Below, piece by piece: positions 41,330 through 49,229 of a stretch of DNA of 64,000 nucleotides (positions are counted from its first letter, which is position 1; the number at the start of each line of letters is the position of its first letter). The notes beneath the pieces are model-generated. The model was not told the DNA's origin. It searched no databases and saw only the letters and a list, made by a program, of their open reading frames with translations. The stretch covers positions 372,001 through 436,000 of the forward strand of contig NZ_PVYW01000003.1 in the NCBI RefSeq assembly GCF_003001675.1, in the 5' to 3' direction. Both the position numbers and the translations under genes were made by a program. This stretch comes from Cohnella sp. SGD-V74 (GTDB taxonomy: Bacteria > Bacillota > Bacilli > Paenibacillales > Paenibacillaceae).

Positions 41330-42553
41330 TTACTTGAATTTGCTCAGCTTGTCGCCAAAGCGCTCTCCGAGGTTAAAGCTCATGCTTTCCGCAGGAGGCA
41401 GGTTCGACTCTTCGCGCGGCGCGCGCGGTGCGCGAGCTTCGCGTTCCGGACGAGCCGGCGCTTCTTCCGTCTCCTTGATAGAGAGGGACACGCGCTTCTC
41501 GGCAGGGTTGAAGTCCAGCACTTTGGCTTGAACTTCTTGACCTTCCTTCAACACTTCGTAAGGCGTCGCGATATGGCGATGCGCGATTTGCGAAATGTGA
41601 ACGAGACCTTCGACGCCCGGTGCGATCTCGACGAATGCGCCGAAGCTGACCAGACGCTTGACAACGCCGGTGACGATGTCGCCGATGTTGAATTGGCCAA
41701 CGGCCGATTCCCACGGACCCGGTTGAGCGGCTTTGATGCTCAAGGAGATTTTGCCGATCGAAGGATCGACCTTCAGCACCTTCACCTTAACATCCTGGCC
41801 TTCGGATACGACATCGGCAGGATGAGCAACATGCTGCCATGCGATCTCGGATACGTGAACGAGACCGTCGATGCCGCCGATGTCCACGAACGCGCCGAAC
41901 GGAGTCAGGCGCTGCACTTTGCCTTCCAGCACTTGGCCCGGCTCGAGGCTGCTCATGATTTGCTGCTTCTTCTCTTCGTATTCGGCTTCCAGCACGTCTT
42001 TGGCCGACAGAATGACCTTGTTGTTCTCGCGGTCGATTTCTTTGACCTTGACTTTGATCGTGCGGCCCTTGTACGAGCTGAAGTCTTCTACGAAATGACG
42101 CTCCACCATGGAAGCCGGAATAAATCCGCGTACGCCCACGTCGGCAACGAGGCCGCCTTTGACGACGTCGGTAATGACGACTTCGAAAGCTTCGCCGTTG
42201 TCGGACTTCGCTTGCAGCTCATCCCATGCGCGCGGAGCGTCCGCTTGGCGCTTGGACAGCACGAGCGATTCTTTGGCATCGTTGATGCTGACGATTTTCG
42301 CTTCGACCTCTTGGCCGATTTGCACCGCCTCGGCAGCATTGTCGATGTTCACGGAGGAAAGCTCGCGCAACGGAATAACGCCGTCGTATTTATATCCAAG
42401 GCTAACGTACGCTTGGTTGTCGTCGATTTTGACCACCGTACCTTTCACGGTGTCCCCTTTCTTCAAGGTTACGACATTTTCCAGTGCGTCCTGGCTGACG
42501 GTATCCGCCACCGGCTCTGCCGCAGTTTCCTGAACGTTGATTTCTTCAGACAT
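41330..42553 (-). CDS. Ribosomal protein S1-like protein (four S1 domains)
   Basis: 407 residues, ATG after AGGAGGTAATTTCC. Four S1 RNA-binding repeats at about 30-105 (GDTVKGTVVKIDDNQAYVSL), 120-186, 203-273 (GQVLEGKVQRLTPFGAFVDI, GIDGLVHVSEIAW) and 290-360 (GDIVTGVVKRLVSFGAFVEI), then a basic, Arg/Pro-rich tail. This is the short Firmicutes form (YpfD in B. subtilis), associated with translation or mRNA stability. Preceded by plsC and cmk. Confidence 0.95.
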   Translation of the reverse strand: MSEEINVQETAAEPVADTVSQDALENVVTLKKGDTVKGTVVKIDDNQAYVSLGYKYDGVIPLRELSSVNIDNAAEAVQIGQEVEAKIVSINDAKESLVLSKRQADAPRAWDELQAKSDNGEAFEVVITDVVKGGLVADVGVRGFIPASMVERHFVEDFSSYKGRTIKVKVKEIDRENNKVILSAKDVLEAEYEEKKQQIMSSLEPGQVLEGKVQRLTPFGAFVDIGGIDGLVHVSEIAWQHVAHPADVVSEGQDVKVKVLKVDPSIGKISLSIKAAQPGPWESAVGQFNIGDIVTGVVKRLVSFGAFVEIAPGVEGLVHISQIAHRHIATPYEVLKEGQEVQAKVLDFNPAEKRVSLSIKETEEAPARPEREARAPRAPREESNLPPAESMSFNLGERFGDKLSKFK

Positions 42554-42710
42554 GGAAATTACCTCCTCAGATCTACCCCAACTTTATTTAAACCCGCTGC
42601 AACCCGGCCTTCCGACTCGCGCTGCGCGGCGCTTAAATCTTGCTTACCCGAAAACATGAGAACCAAATAATGCCTTTAGTATGATGGTTTCCGACAAGAA
42701 ACATGCATCC

Positions 42711-43298
42711 TCAGGATGCAGGCCGTCCCGTGCTCATCATTTCTCTGATTCGGGACATAATCAATTCGGTCGCTTCCTCCATGCTTTCGGTCGTGCCTTG
42801 CTCCGCGTAAGGCGTCAGATCGATCGGAGCGCCGTATACCGCAACCATTTTGCGGAAAATACGATACTGGCCGACCAGCGCAACCGGAACGACAATGGCT
42901 TTGGCGCGAACCGCCATCGTAACGGCGCCCCGCTTGCCCATGCCTACCGATTCGTTGCGTGTGCCTTCCGGGAAAATCCCCATCACATTGCCGCCTTGCA
43001 ATAGCGTAATCGCCGTGCGGATCGCTTCCTTGCTCACGCCTCCGCGCTTGACCGGAAACGCGCCTACCGCTCGAATCAACGGTCCGAACAACGGAATGCG
43101 AAACAGCTCTTCCTTGGCCATATAGTGAACTTTGCGGGGCACCCATACCCCCAAAGTGATGGGATCTTGCAAGCTTCTGTGGTTGCTGCAGAGCACCACC
43201 GGACCTTCTCGGGGAATATTATCGATTCCCCTGGCCTCCAATCGATAGAGCAGCACGTACAGCGCTCGGAGAATAGCCCTTGCGATGCGGTATAACAT
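42711..43298 (-). CDS. plsC: 1-acyl-sn-glycerol-3-phosphate acyltransferase
   Basis: 195 residues, ATG after GGAGGAG and just after the cmk stop. Catalytic NHRSLQD (His40, Asp45) and the phosphate-binding FPEGTRN near 110-116 are intact; an N-terminal membrane helix precedes. Makes phosphatidic acid. The stop codon lies in the loop of a small hairpin GCATCC-TGA-GGATGC. Confidence 0.95.
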   Translation of the reverse strand: MLYRIARAILRALYVLLYRLEARGIDNIPREGPVVLCSNHRSLQDPITLGVWVPRKVHYMAKEELFRIPLFGPLIRAVGAFPVKRGGVSKEAIRTAITLLQGGNVMGIFPEGTRNESVGMGKRGAVTMAVRAKAIVVPVALVGQYRIFRKMVAVYGAPIDLTPYAEQGTTESMEEATELIMSRIREMMSTGRPAS

Positions 43299-43301
43299 AG
43301 T

Positions 43302-44012
43302 CTACTTCTCCTCCGCTAAAATGGTTCTTACTGCCGCAAGTCCCCATTGTACGATTTCTTCCGCCACCTCGTCCACCGTCTTGCCGGTAGAGTCGAGCAG
43401 ACGGGCATCCGCTGCCTGGAGGAGAGGCGCGATCTCCCTCTCTCGATCGATTCGGTCGCGTTCTTCGATCTCGCGTTCCAATTGGTCGAGTGTAATCTCC
43501 GTTCCCGGCTCCAATTCGAGAAATCGCCGCTTGGCGCGCTCTCGCGGAGTCGCGGTCAGGAACACCTTCAATTCGGCATCGGGAAGAACATGGGTCCCGA
43601 TGTCCCTGCCGTCCATGACGACGCCTTTGTCCAAGGCCATGCGGCGCTGGAGCTCGGCCATTCGCGAGCGAACGGTGGAGAGCCGTGCGACGTAAGAAAC
43701 GTTGCGGTTGATTTCGAGCGACCTCAGCTTGGACGTGACGTCCTCGCCGTTCACCCGAACCTGCTGGGCGTCTCGCCCCGGAAGAAGAACGATGTCCAGT
43801 CCGTCCGCCAAGCGGCCTACGGCCGCGTCGTCATCGGTCGGCAATCCGGATTCGAGCACCTTCAACGTTACCGCCCGGTACATCGCGCCCGTATCTATGT
43901 AGACATATTGAAGGGCGCTTGCCACCTTGCGCGCAACCGTGCTCTTGCCGGCCCCTGCCGGTCCGTCGATCGCGATATTAATCCGATGAGTGTGAGATTG
44001 AGATACGTCCAT
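43302..44012 (-). CDS. cmk: Cytidylate kinase
   Basis: 236 residues. P-loop GPAGAGKST at 17-25, DTGAMYRAVT near 39-48, VVMDGRDIGTHVLPDAELKV near 129-148, and a LID-like stretch RERAKRRFLELE. Phosphorylates CMP and dCMP. The annotated ATG is 15 bases from AGGAGG, longer than usual. Own promoter at 44100-44128 and a terminator hairpin in the leader. Confidence 0.95.
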   Translation of the reverse strand: MDVSQSHTHRINIAIDGPAGAGKSTVARKVASALQYVYIDTGAMYRAVTLKVLESGLPTDDDAAVGRLADGLDIVLLPGRDAQQVRVNGEDVTSKLRSLEINRNVSYVARLSTVRSRMAELQRRMALDKGVVMDGRDIGTHVLPDAELKVFLTATPRERAKRRFLELEPGTEITLDQLEREIEERDRIDREREIAPLLQAADARLLDSTGKTVDEVAEEIVQWGLAAVRTILAEEK

Positions 44013-44060
44013 AAGCGAACAACTAGCCTCCTACATGCCGACAACAAGAAACCTTGCGAT

Positions 44061-44086
44061 CAAAAAATAAGGCAGGCTGAGCCTGC
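44061..44086 (-). terminator. Terminator hairpin in the cmk leader
   Basis: GCAGGC-TCA-GCCTGC then CTTATTTTTT on the minus strand, lying between the promoter at 44100 and cmk. Flanking CCTTGC and GCAAGG could pair across it as an alternative. It may end the ypfB transcript, attenuate cmk, or both. Confidence 0.75.
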
Positions 44087-44099
44087 AAGGATCGAGAAA

Positions 44100-44128
44100 A
44101 TTATACCACAGGGCCACACTCTATGCAA
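44100..44128 (-). promoter_or_regulatory. sigma-A promoter of cmk-plsC-S1
   Basis: TTGCAT, 17 bp, TATAAT with TG upstream (TGGTATAAT) on the minus strand, right after the ypfB stop. Confidence 0.75.
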
Positions 44129-44141
44129 AAAAACAAGACGA

Positions 44142-44345
44142 TCAGCGCGGCGAATTCCGATAAGGCACCCCTTCGGAATGATCCGCGGACGCCAGCCATT
44201 GCCGAATCCCCGGAAACTGCAAAGCCACTTGGGAGACGATGAGCAGCACGACGAGCGCCTTGATCCCCCTGACGATCCATTTCTCCATGCGATCCGACCA
44301 TGCGACGAAATCGGCATGCCCGGACGCTCTTCTGCGTTCCGCCAA
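44142..44345 (-). CDS. YpfB-like small membrane protein (DUF5359)
   Basis: 67 residues read from TTG with GGGAGG ten bases upstream. One membrane segment (RGIKALVVLLIVSQVALQF) flanked by basic residues; Met20 is an alternative start giving a 48-residue protein closer to other YpfB proteins. Position between ypfA and cmk is that of B. subtilis ypfB. Function unknown. Confidence 0.68.
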   Translation of the reverse strand: MAERRRASGHADFVAWSDRMEKWIVRGIKALVVLLIVSQVALQFPGIRQWLASADHSEGVPYRNSPR

Positions 44346-44391
44346 ATCGCGACGTCCTCCCGGCTCCGCTTCAAGAAGCCGGACGCGCGGG

Positions 44392-45042
44392 TCAATCCCT
44401 CCGCAGATCCAGTTGGCGCTCGAAGCAGTAGCGAATAATTTTTTGCTGGTCGGATTCCGTAATGTCCGCGAAGCGCAGCATGACCAGATGCTTGTCCGGC
44501 TCGACGGGAAGCACTCTGACGACTTCCCCCTCGAATTTGGCGTGCGCGACCGATCCGCCCCTATAGCTTAATAATAACCAACAACCGATAACGACATTCG
44601 GCACGATCGGCCATTTTCGCTCGCACAGGAAAGACGCGCCTCCGCCTCCCAGATCTTCGGTAACGGCTACGAAACGCATCTTGTCGCCGATCTTGACGGC
44701 AATCTCCAGATTGGTCTCCACTCTCAGATAGCTGCGTCTTTGATCCTTCGTGATCTGCTCCGGGTCGGGCTTGCGAATGGCGACGAGGGAAACCGATTCC
44801 TTGCGGAATCCCTGCACGGAGCTCTCGAACAGATGCTTGACTCCGTCCTGGGTAAAATAGTAGATCTGCAGCCGCTCTCCGACGCTTGCCCGGTAGAGCC
44901 GGCGGTTCTTCTCATTCAGAGGAATCTCGATATAAATGTTATGATCGTCCGAGTCCGCTACGCGCGAACGAAGCGTCACGGGTTCCGAATCCTCCTCGGA
45001 TTCGGTCTGTATGTACATCATCTGATTGATTTTCGGCAGCAC
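44392..45042 (-). CDS. PilZ-domain c-di-GMP receptor, YpfA/DgrA type
   Basis: 216 residues from a GTG six bases after GGAGGG. N-terminal YcgR-like part about 5-95, PilZ domain from about 100 with QRRSYLRVE (Arg103-x3-Arg107). The second half of the binding motif reads EDLGGGGASF: the expected D/N-x-S-x-x-G has Gly132 in place of Ser. In B. subtilis this protein reduces motility by binding the flagellar motor when c-di-GMP is high. Next to ypeB and ypfB as in B. subtilis. Confidence 0.9.
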   Translation of the reverse strand: MLPKINQMMYIQTESEEDSEPVTLRSRVADSDDHNIYIEIPLNEKNRRLYRASVGERLQIYYFTQDGVKHLFESSVQGFRKESVSLVAIRKPDPEQITKDQRRSYLRVETNLEIAVKIGDKMRFVAVTEDLGGGGASFLCERKWPIVPNVVIGCWLLLSYRGGSVAHAKFEGEVVRVLPVEPDKHLVMLRFADITESDQQKIIRYCFERQLDLRRD

Positions 45043-45130
45043 CCATAACCCTCCACGTAGGCATGTTCGGAGCAAATTGATTGCGTACTGCCACATTATA
45101 TCACGGGCGCGTGAATTCGGGAATGACAAT

Positions 45131-45356
45131 GGAGCTGTTCCATAGGTCAGACAACAGAATATTATCGACTTAGAAATAGGGGTATGTATCTCCTGTAGAG
45201 CGAAGCGCCTGCCTCATACGATCATGAAATTACCCTGTCACGGGTTAATCAATTCCTAATTTCATGATCATATCAGCAGCGGAAGGAGATACATACCCCG
45301 TTCTTGTTCATCGATAATTCGAATTGTTGCTTCCTGACTTCCTATGGGACAGCTCC
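45131..45356. repeat. Long imperfect palindromic element, 226 bp
   Basis: Both ends and the interior are inverted copies: GGAGCTGTTCCATAGG (45131) with CCTATGGGACAGCTCC (45341); GGGGTATGTATCTCCT (45179) with AGGAGATACATACCCC (45284); GATCATGAAATTA (45220) with TAATTTCATGATC (45257). It fills the gap between the ypeB stop and ypfA. It shares AGCTGTYCCAT ends and GGGGTATGTATCTC with the element after serA (53862-53963). No open frame inside. Looks like a MITE-type or folded-RNA element. Confidence 0.85.
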
Positions 45357-45366
45357 ATGTGAGCGA

Positions 45367-46722
45367 CTATCTGTAAAGAGACTTCTCGGCGTCCGCAATC
45401 TGCTCGATGCTTTCCTCCAGACCGGTCTCCGCGTTCAAGTAGATCCGATAGCGGTGATCGTTGACTTTGCCCACGAACTCGTGGCACAGAGTCGGCTCCC
45501 TCATGTCGTTCTCGATGACGGACAAGGAATGGTTCTCGACGCGGAAGTCGGGGTTCAGCCCTTTCTGCGCCTGCTCCTTGGTCAGCTTCGGCTTGCCCGG
45601 GGTGAGCAGCTTCTTCGCGAAGACATGGTCTCTGGCCTGCAGGCCGACGACTTCCCCGTTGTCCAGCGCGACCCGCACCGTCACTTTGTCCGGATAGATC
45701 TTCACGCCGTCAATCGTGTGGGCGTAAGTGAAGACGGCGACATGGTCGTATTCGTCGTAAGCGATCGGCGTCATGCTCTTGTAGCCGTGCCGGACGAGAA
45801 ACTGCGAGCCTTTGTTGCGGGCCGTATCGAAGTTGATTTTGCGCGACTTGACGTCTCTGGGATTCATGAACCAGAGAAGATGCCCGCCCTTGCGCGTGTA
45901 GTCGAGCTGAATAGGCGAGCCGCTCTTGCCTTTGACCGATACGGTATACGCCGGCATATCCGTCTTGCTGCCGTCCTCGCTGACGCTGACCTCTCCGCCG
46001 CGCGCCTGCGCCCCCAGAAACGCGAGAGCTTTGCTCTTGATTTCTTCCGCGGACATCTGCTTGCCTTCCAAGCCCGCAGAGCTCATCTTGCGGTCGGAGG
46101 ACATGGCGGAAGGTCCCCAATCGGATTCCGGGTAAGCGCCCATCTGCTTGTCCATCGCCTTGAAGCCGTCGATAATCGTATTGTCGTGGGGGCCGCCCTC
46201 GCTGGCCATCGCGACTTCGACGTCCATCCAGCGCAGCCGGTCCTTGAGGACCGCGTCCTGGACTTTGCTCAGCTCCTGGTTAACCGTATCGGAAGCCTGA
46301 TACAGCGATTTCATCATTTTCACTTCCGCCGGAGTGAGCGGCTGCTTCGTCAAATCGCGCACGGCCGTCCGGTAAGCGAAGTTGGATATTCTCGAGAGGA
46401 ACTGCTCGGCCTTGTTGAACGGAAGCATCGCCAGCGGAAGCTGGTTGATCTCGTTTTGCGCCTGGCTGGTCAGCCTCCAGACGTTAACGAGCCCTTTGCG
46501 CTGCATGCCGTGCGACGCCGAAGATACCGCCAGCGTCTCGCCGAGCTGGTCGTGCAGCCGTCCCATATGGTGGCTCAAATCGTGAAACGCGCGCTGGTAT
46601 TGGTTTTCGGCCTTGATCAATATTGAATTTTTCTCTTGGTGCTCCTGGTACCCCCAGACGATGGCTCCGACGAACAGAAGCGCAGCGATCGGGAACATAA
46701 TGGAACTTAGACGAGCGTACAT
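45367..46722 (-). CDS. ypeB: Germination protein YpeB
   Basis: 451 residues. N-terminal membrane anchor (IMFPIAALLFVGAIVWGY), a helical region of about 35-190, then PepSY-like repeats (about 225-440; SKALAFLGAQARGGEVSVSE, KKLLTPGKPKLTKEQAQKGL). In B. subtilis YpeB is required to keep the cortex-lytic enzyme SleB in the spore. The usual sleB gene directly upstream is absent; a 58-residue gene stands there. ATG preceded by AAAGGGG. Confidence 0.93.
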   Translation of the reverse strand: MYARLSSIMFPIAALLFVGAIVWGYQEHQEKNSILIKAENQYQRAFHDLSHHMGRLHDQLGETLAVSSASHGMQRKGLVNVWRLTSQAQNEINQLPLAMLPFNKAEQFLSRISNFAYRTAVRDLTKQPLTPAEVKMMKSLYQASDTVNQELSKVQDAVLKDRLRWMDVEVAMASEGGPHDNTIIDGFKAMDKQMGAYPESDWGPSAMSSDRKMSSAGLEGKQMSAEEIKSKALAFLGAQARGGEVSVSEDGSKTDMPAYTVSVKGKSGSPIQLDYTRKGGHLLWFMNPRDVKSRKINFDTARNKGSQFLVRHGYKSMTPIAYDEYDHVAVFTYAHTIDGVKIYPDKVTVRVALDNGEVVGLQARDHVFAKKLLTPGKPKLTKEQAQKGLNPDFRVENHSLSVIENDMREPTLCHEFVGKVNDHRYRIYLNAETGLEESIEQIADAEKSLYR

Positions 46723-46827
46723 GAAAAGCCGACCCCTTTCATTCCCACAAGGTGATGCCGTTATTGTGGGAAGAAGGCCCGGACATTATGCGCCATTCTT
46801 AGAAACGAAGAAGAGGAAGCCGCCCCG

Positions 46828-47004
46828 TTAACCGAGCGCTTCCTCTACGATTTCGAAATCTTCCGCGTTGCTGCACAAGCACATTTTGAAGCCCGTATCT
46901 ACTTTGCCTCGCTCCTTGCGCCCGCGCAGAACGAATTTCTCGTTGCAACGATTGCACCGGATCGTCACTTTCAGCCGCTGCGACAACGACATCCTCTCCT
47001 TCAT
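46828..47004 (-). CDS. Small cysteine-rich protein, 58 residues
   Basis: Read from the ATG at 47004 (GGGGGTGGG about ten bases upstream); GTG at 47019 and ATG at 46992 are alternatives. Two cysteine pairs, CNRC near residues 17-20 and CLC near 42-44, with a basic middle (FVLRGRKERGK) and acidic end, suggest a zinc-ribbon-like fold. It occupies the place of sleB between prsW and ypeB. Family not recognised. Confidence 0.65.
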   Translation of the reverse strand: MKERMSLSQRLKVTIRCNRCNEKFVLRGRKERGKVDTGFKMCLCSNAEDFEIVEEALG

Positions 47005-47039
47005 ACCGGATATTCCCACCCCCAGTATGGACGGATTGC

Positions 47040-47735
47040 CTAAAATTTAATCTCTTCCTCGCGTTTGAGAAAGCGGAAAGGCGATACCGCGTTGGCGCTG
47101 TTGACCATGCGCATTCCGATGAACCAGAGCAGGAACATGAACGGCACGGCCATCCAGAGCCACGTCGGAGGGAATGTGAGCAGCATGAAGTCGTAAAACC
47201 CGTGCCAGATGATCGGCACGAGCAAGGCGAGCCGCAAATGCAGCTTGACGCTCTTGCCGACGGAGAACTTCGCCTTGCCGAGCGAGTAGCCCATCAAAAC
47301 TCCGAACAGGGCATGTCCCGAAACCGGAAGCAGCGCCCGGAGAAACAGCGTGCCGAAGGTGGCCGGCTGCAAAAAGGCGTACAGGACGTTCTCCAGGGTG
47401 GCGAAGCCGAGCGAGACGGCGACGGCGTATACGATGCCGTCGTAAGGCTCGTCGAATTCCGTATGATTATAAATGATATGATACAGCACGAACCATTTGA
47501 AAAACTCCTCGACGCCCGATGAGATGATGAAGGAATAGACGAAGGGCGACTCCCCCAGCCAGAGAACGAGGCTTCGCTGCACGATCATGATCGGGAGAAC
47601 GATCAGAACGCCGAACATGAACATCTTCAGCACCATCGAGATCGGCTCTGTGTCGTAGCGGTCTTTCCAGTAAAAGTACGCCAACAACGCAAAACCCGGC
47701 ACGACGGCGGCCGCCAGCACGGACACGAGCAGCAT
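47040..47735 (-). CDS. prsW: PrsW-type glutamic intramembrane protease
   Basis: 231 residues, about eight membrane segments. The active-site EEFFKW (Glu76, Glu77), GHALFG near 140-145 and IWHGFYDF near 175-182 are conserved. In B. subtilis PrsW makes the first cut in the anti-sigma factor RsiW, releasing sigma-W under envelope stress. An ECF sigma/anti-sigma pair is present at 2.8-4.0 kb, but a functional link is not shown. Next to mecA/ypbH and ypeB as in B. subtilis. Confidence 0.93.
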   Translation of the reverse strand: MLLVSVLAAAVVPGFALLAYFYWKDRYDTEPISMVLKMFMFGVLIVLPIMIVQRSLVLWLGESPFVYSFIISSGVEEFFKWFVLYHIIYNHTEFDEPYDGIVYAVAVSLGFATLENVLYAFLQPATFGTLFLRALLPVSGHALFGVLMGYSLGKAKFSVGKSVKLHLRLALLVPIIWHGFYDFMLLTFPPTWLWMAVPFMFLLWFIGMRMVNSANAVSPFRFLKREEEIKF

Positions 47736-47836
47736 TCTGTCGTCCCCCCTTCCCTAACCTCCATTATAACAGCAAAAAGAACGCGAGAAAAAAAGAACAT
47801 TTAGTGAATCTGGTTATTTTTTTCTGAATGACGCGA

Positions 47837-47871
47837 CAAAAGGAGTCGCCCCGCAATCGCAGGCGACTCCT
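47837..47871 (-). terminator. Terminator after mecA
   Basis: AGGAGTCGCC/GGCGACTCCT, 10 bp, followed by TTTTGT on the minus strand. Confidence 0.88.
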
Positions 47872-47899
47872 CATGAATCGAACGTCGAAACCGGCGGGC

Positions 47900-48499
47900 T
47901 CAATTCGCGAAATGCTCCGCCAACACTCTGATCGCATTGGAACCGATAACCAGCTTCCCGTACTCTTCCAGCACTGCGGGCGTAATCGAGGTCGCTTCCC
48001 CGTATTCGGCGAGCACCGCGATCAACGCATGATAGCTCGAGCTCTCCAAACCGGCGGGATCGAACACCAACACCCACTGATTCTGGTAGCGGTACATTCT
48101 TCCCTCGTCCGTCAAACGGCCGGCAAGCGTCTTCGCCGCGCCGATCGCGTCCTCGATGTCCTTGAAGCGATATATGATGGCTTCGCTCTGTTCAAGCGTC
48201 ACTTCTAGTTCGTATACTTCTTCTTCGTCCTCGACGGCGGATTCGGCATCCCGTTCCAGCTTGCCGCGAGTCACGATCACGACCATTCCTTGCGCCGGCA
48301 TGGCGAACACTTCGACCGCAAGCGGGCCGGAAGCGTCGAATCCAAGCTCGTTATACGCCTGATCCATCATCTCGCTGAACAGTTCGTGCACTTTCGGAAT
48401 TTCGCGCCACATGTCTTCTTTCTGGATCCCGCGCTCCGTCAAATCGTCGAACGTGAGGAAAATCCGAATTTTGTCTTGGCTAAGCCGCTCCATCCTCAT
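47900..48499 (-). CDS. ClpC adaptor MecA/YpbH
   Basis: 199 residues, AAGGAGG nine bases before ATG. N-terminal substrate-binding part MRMERLSQDKIRIFLTFDDL and TERGIQKEDMW, an acidic linker about 85-100, and a C-terminal ClpC-binding domain (YRFKDIEDAIGAAKTLAGRL, SSYHALIAVLAEYGEATSIT). Presents substrates to ClpCP. The position next to prsW is that of B. subtilis ypbH, the paralogue of mecA. Confidence 0.93.
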   Translation of the reverse strand: MRMERLSQDKIRIFLTFDDLTERGIQKEDMWREIPKVHELFSEMMDQAYNELGFDASGPLAVEVFAMPAQGMVVIVTRGKLERDAESAVEDEEEVYELEVTLEQSEAIIYRFKDIEDAIGAAKTLAGRLTDEGRMYRYQNQWVLVFDPAGLESSSYHALIAVLAEYGEATSITPAVLEEYGKLVIGSNAIRVLAEHFAN

Positions 48500-48626
48500 G
48501 ACAGGATCCTCCTTCTGCCGGTGATAACAGCTTATGATTAAGCATATAATGCGTGAATGAAACTTTGCTTGAGATCATGTTATCATTTCTCCGGCCGAAA
48601 TGCACTAGGGAAAACCCTCGAATGAC

Positions 48627-48669
48627 AAAAAAACGGCACCGTTCTCCCCGGCAGGGAAGAACGATGCCG
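48627..48669 (-). terminator. Terminator after the His/Ser-rich protein gene
   Basis: CGGCATCGTTCT/AGAACGGTGCCG followed by seven T residues on the minus strand. Confidence 0.88.
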
Positions 48670-48690
48670 CCGTCAATCGACAGGCTTGCC

Positions 48691-49062
48691 TTAATTATGA
48701 GGATGTCCGTTCTGCCCGAGAATCGCGTCGACTTCCTTGCCGACTTCCGGGTCTTGCGCGATCAGCTTGCGAATTTGGTCCATTCCGCCTTCTTCGCTCG
48801 AATGCGAAGAAGAATGATGAGAAGAATGCGAAGCGTGATGCCCGTGATCTTCGTCGCGGCTTTCGGCGCCGAAGCGGCGAAAGCTGCTCGCGAACTTCAT
48901 GTTCATCGCCTTCTCGATGGCATCGTCCTTCATGCCCATTACGCGCTCCTTGACATTGTGTCCCATGGCCGCAGCCGCCGCGGACATTCTCTGATTGCGC
49001 TGAATCCACACGGCGATCGCCGCTCCGGCCAATCCTCCCATCACGAAAGCCCCTATTTTCAC
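48691..49062 (-). CDS. Membrane-anchored protein with His/Ser-rich linker
   Basis: 123 residues read from GTG eight bases after AAGGAGG; a GTG three codons earlier touches the ribosome site. N-terminal membrane segment (GAFVMGGLAGAAIAVWI), a helical stretch, then a run rich in His and Ser (HGHHASHSSHHSSSHSSEE at about 73-91) and a short acidic helix with IAQDPEVGKEVDAILGQNG. The histidine run could bind metal. Family unknown; it resembles YtxH-like small envelope proteins in layout only. Confidence 0.7.
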   Translation of the reverse strand: MKIGAFVMGGLAGAAIAVWIQRNQRMSAAAAAMGHNVKERVMGMKDDAIEKAMNMKFASSFRRFGAESRDEDHGHHASHSSHHSSSHSSEEGGMDQIRKLIAQDPEVGKEVDAILGQNGHPHN

Positions 49063-49147
49063 AATTGCCACCTCCTTATTGCTCTTATTGTGGCTCCTTG
49101 CGCTCCGGACATGCTCATCAAATTAAGGAAGCCGCTCCTGTCGAAGC

Positions 49148-49191
49148 CTAGGGCGTGTCTGCATACACGCCTTAGTCGATTATGGTACAAT
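49148..49191 (+). promoter_or_regulatory. Extended -10 promoter with inverted repeat over the -35 region
   Basis: TACAAT preceded by TGG (extended -10) at 49186-49191, with the inverted repeat GGCGTGT-CTGCAT-ACACGCC at 49152-49171 covering the -35 region. Possible operator for the deacetylase gene. Confidence 0.55.
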
Positions 49192-49229
49192 CGAACATGT
49201 TTACGAACGACAAACGGAGGAACTTCAAC

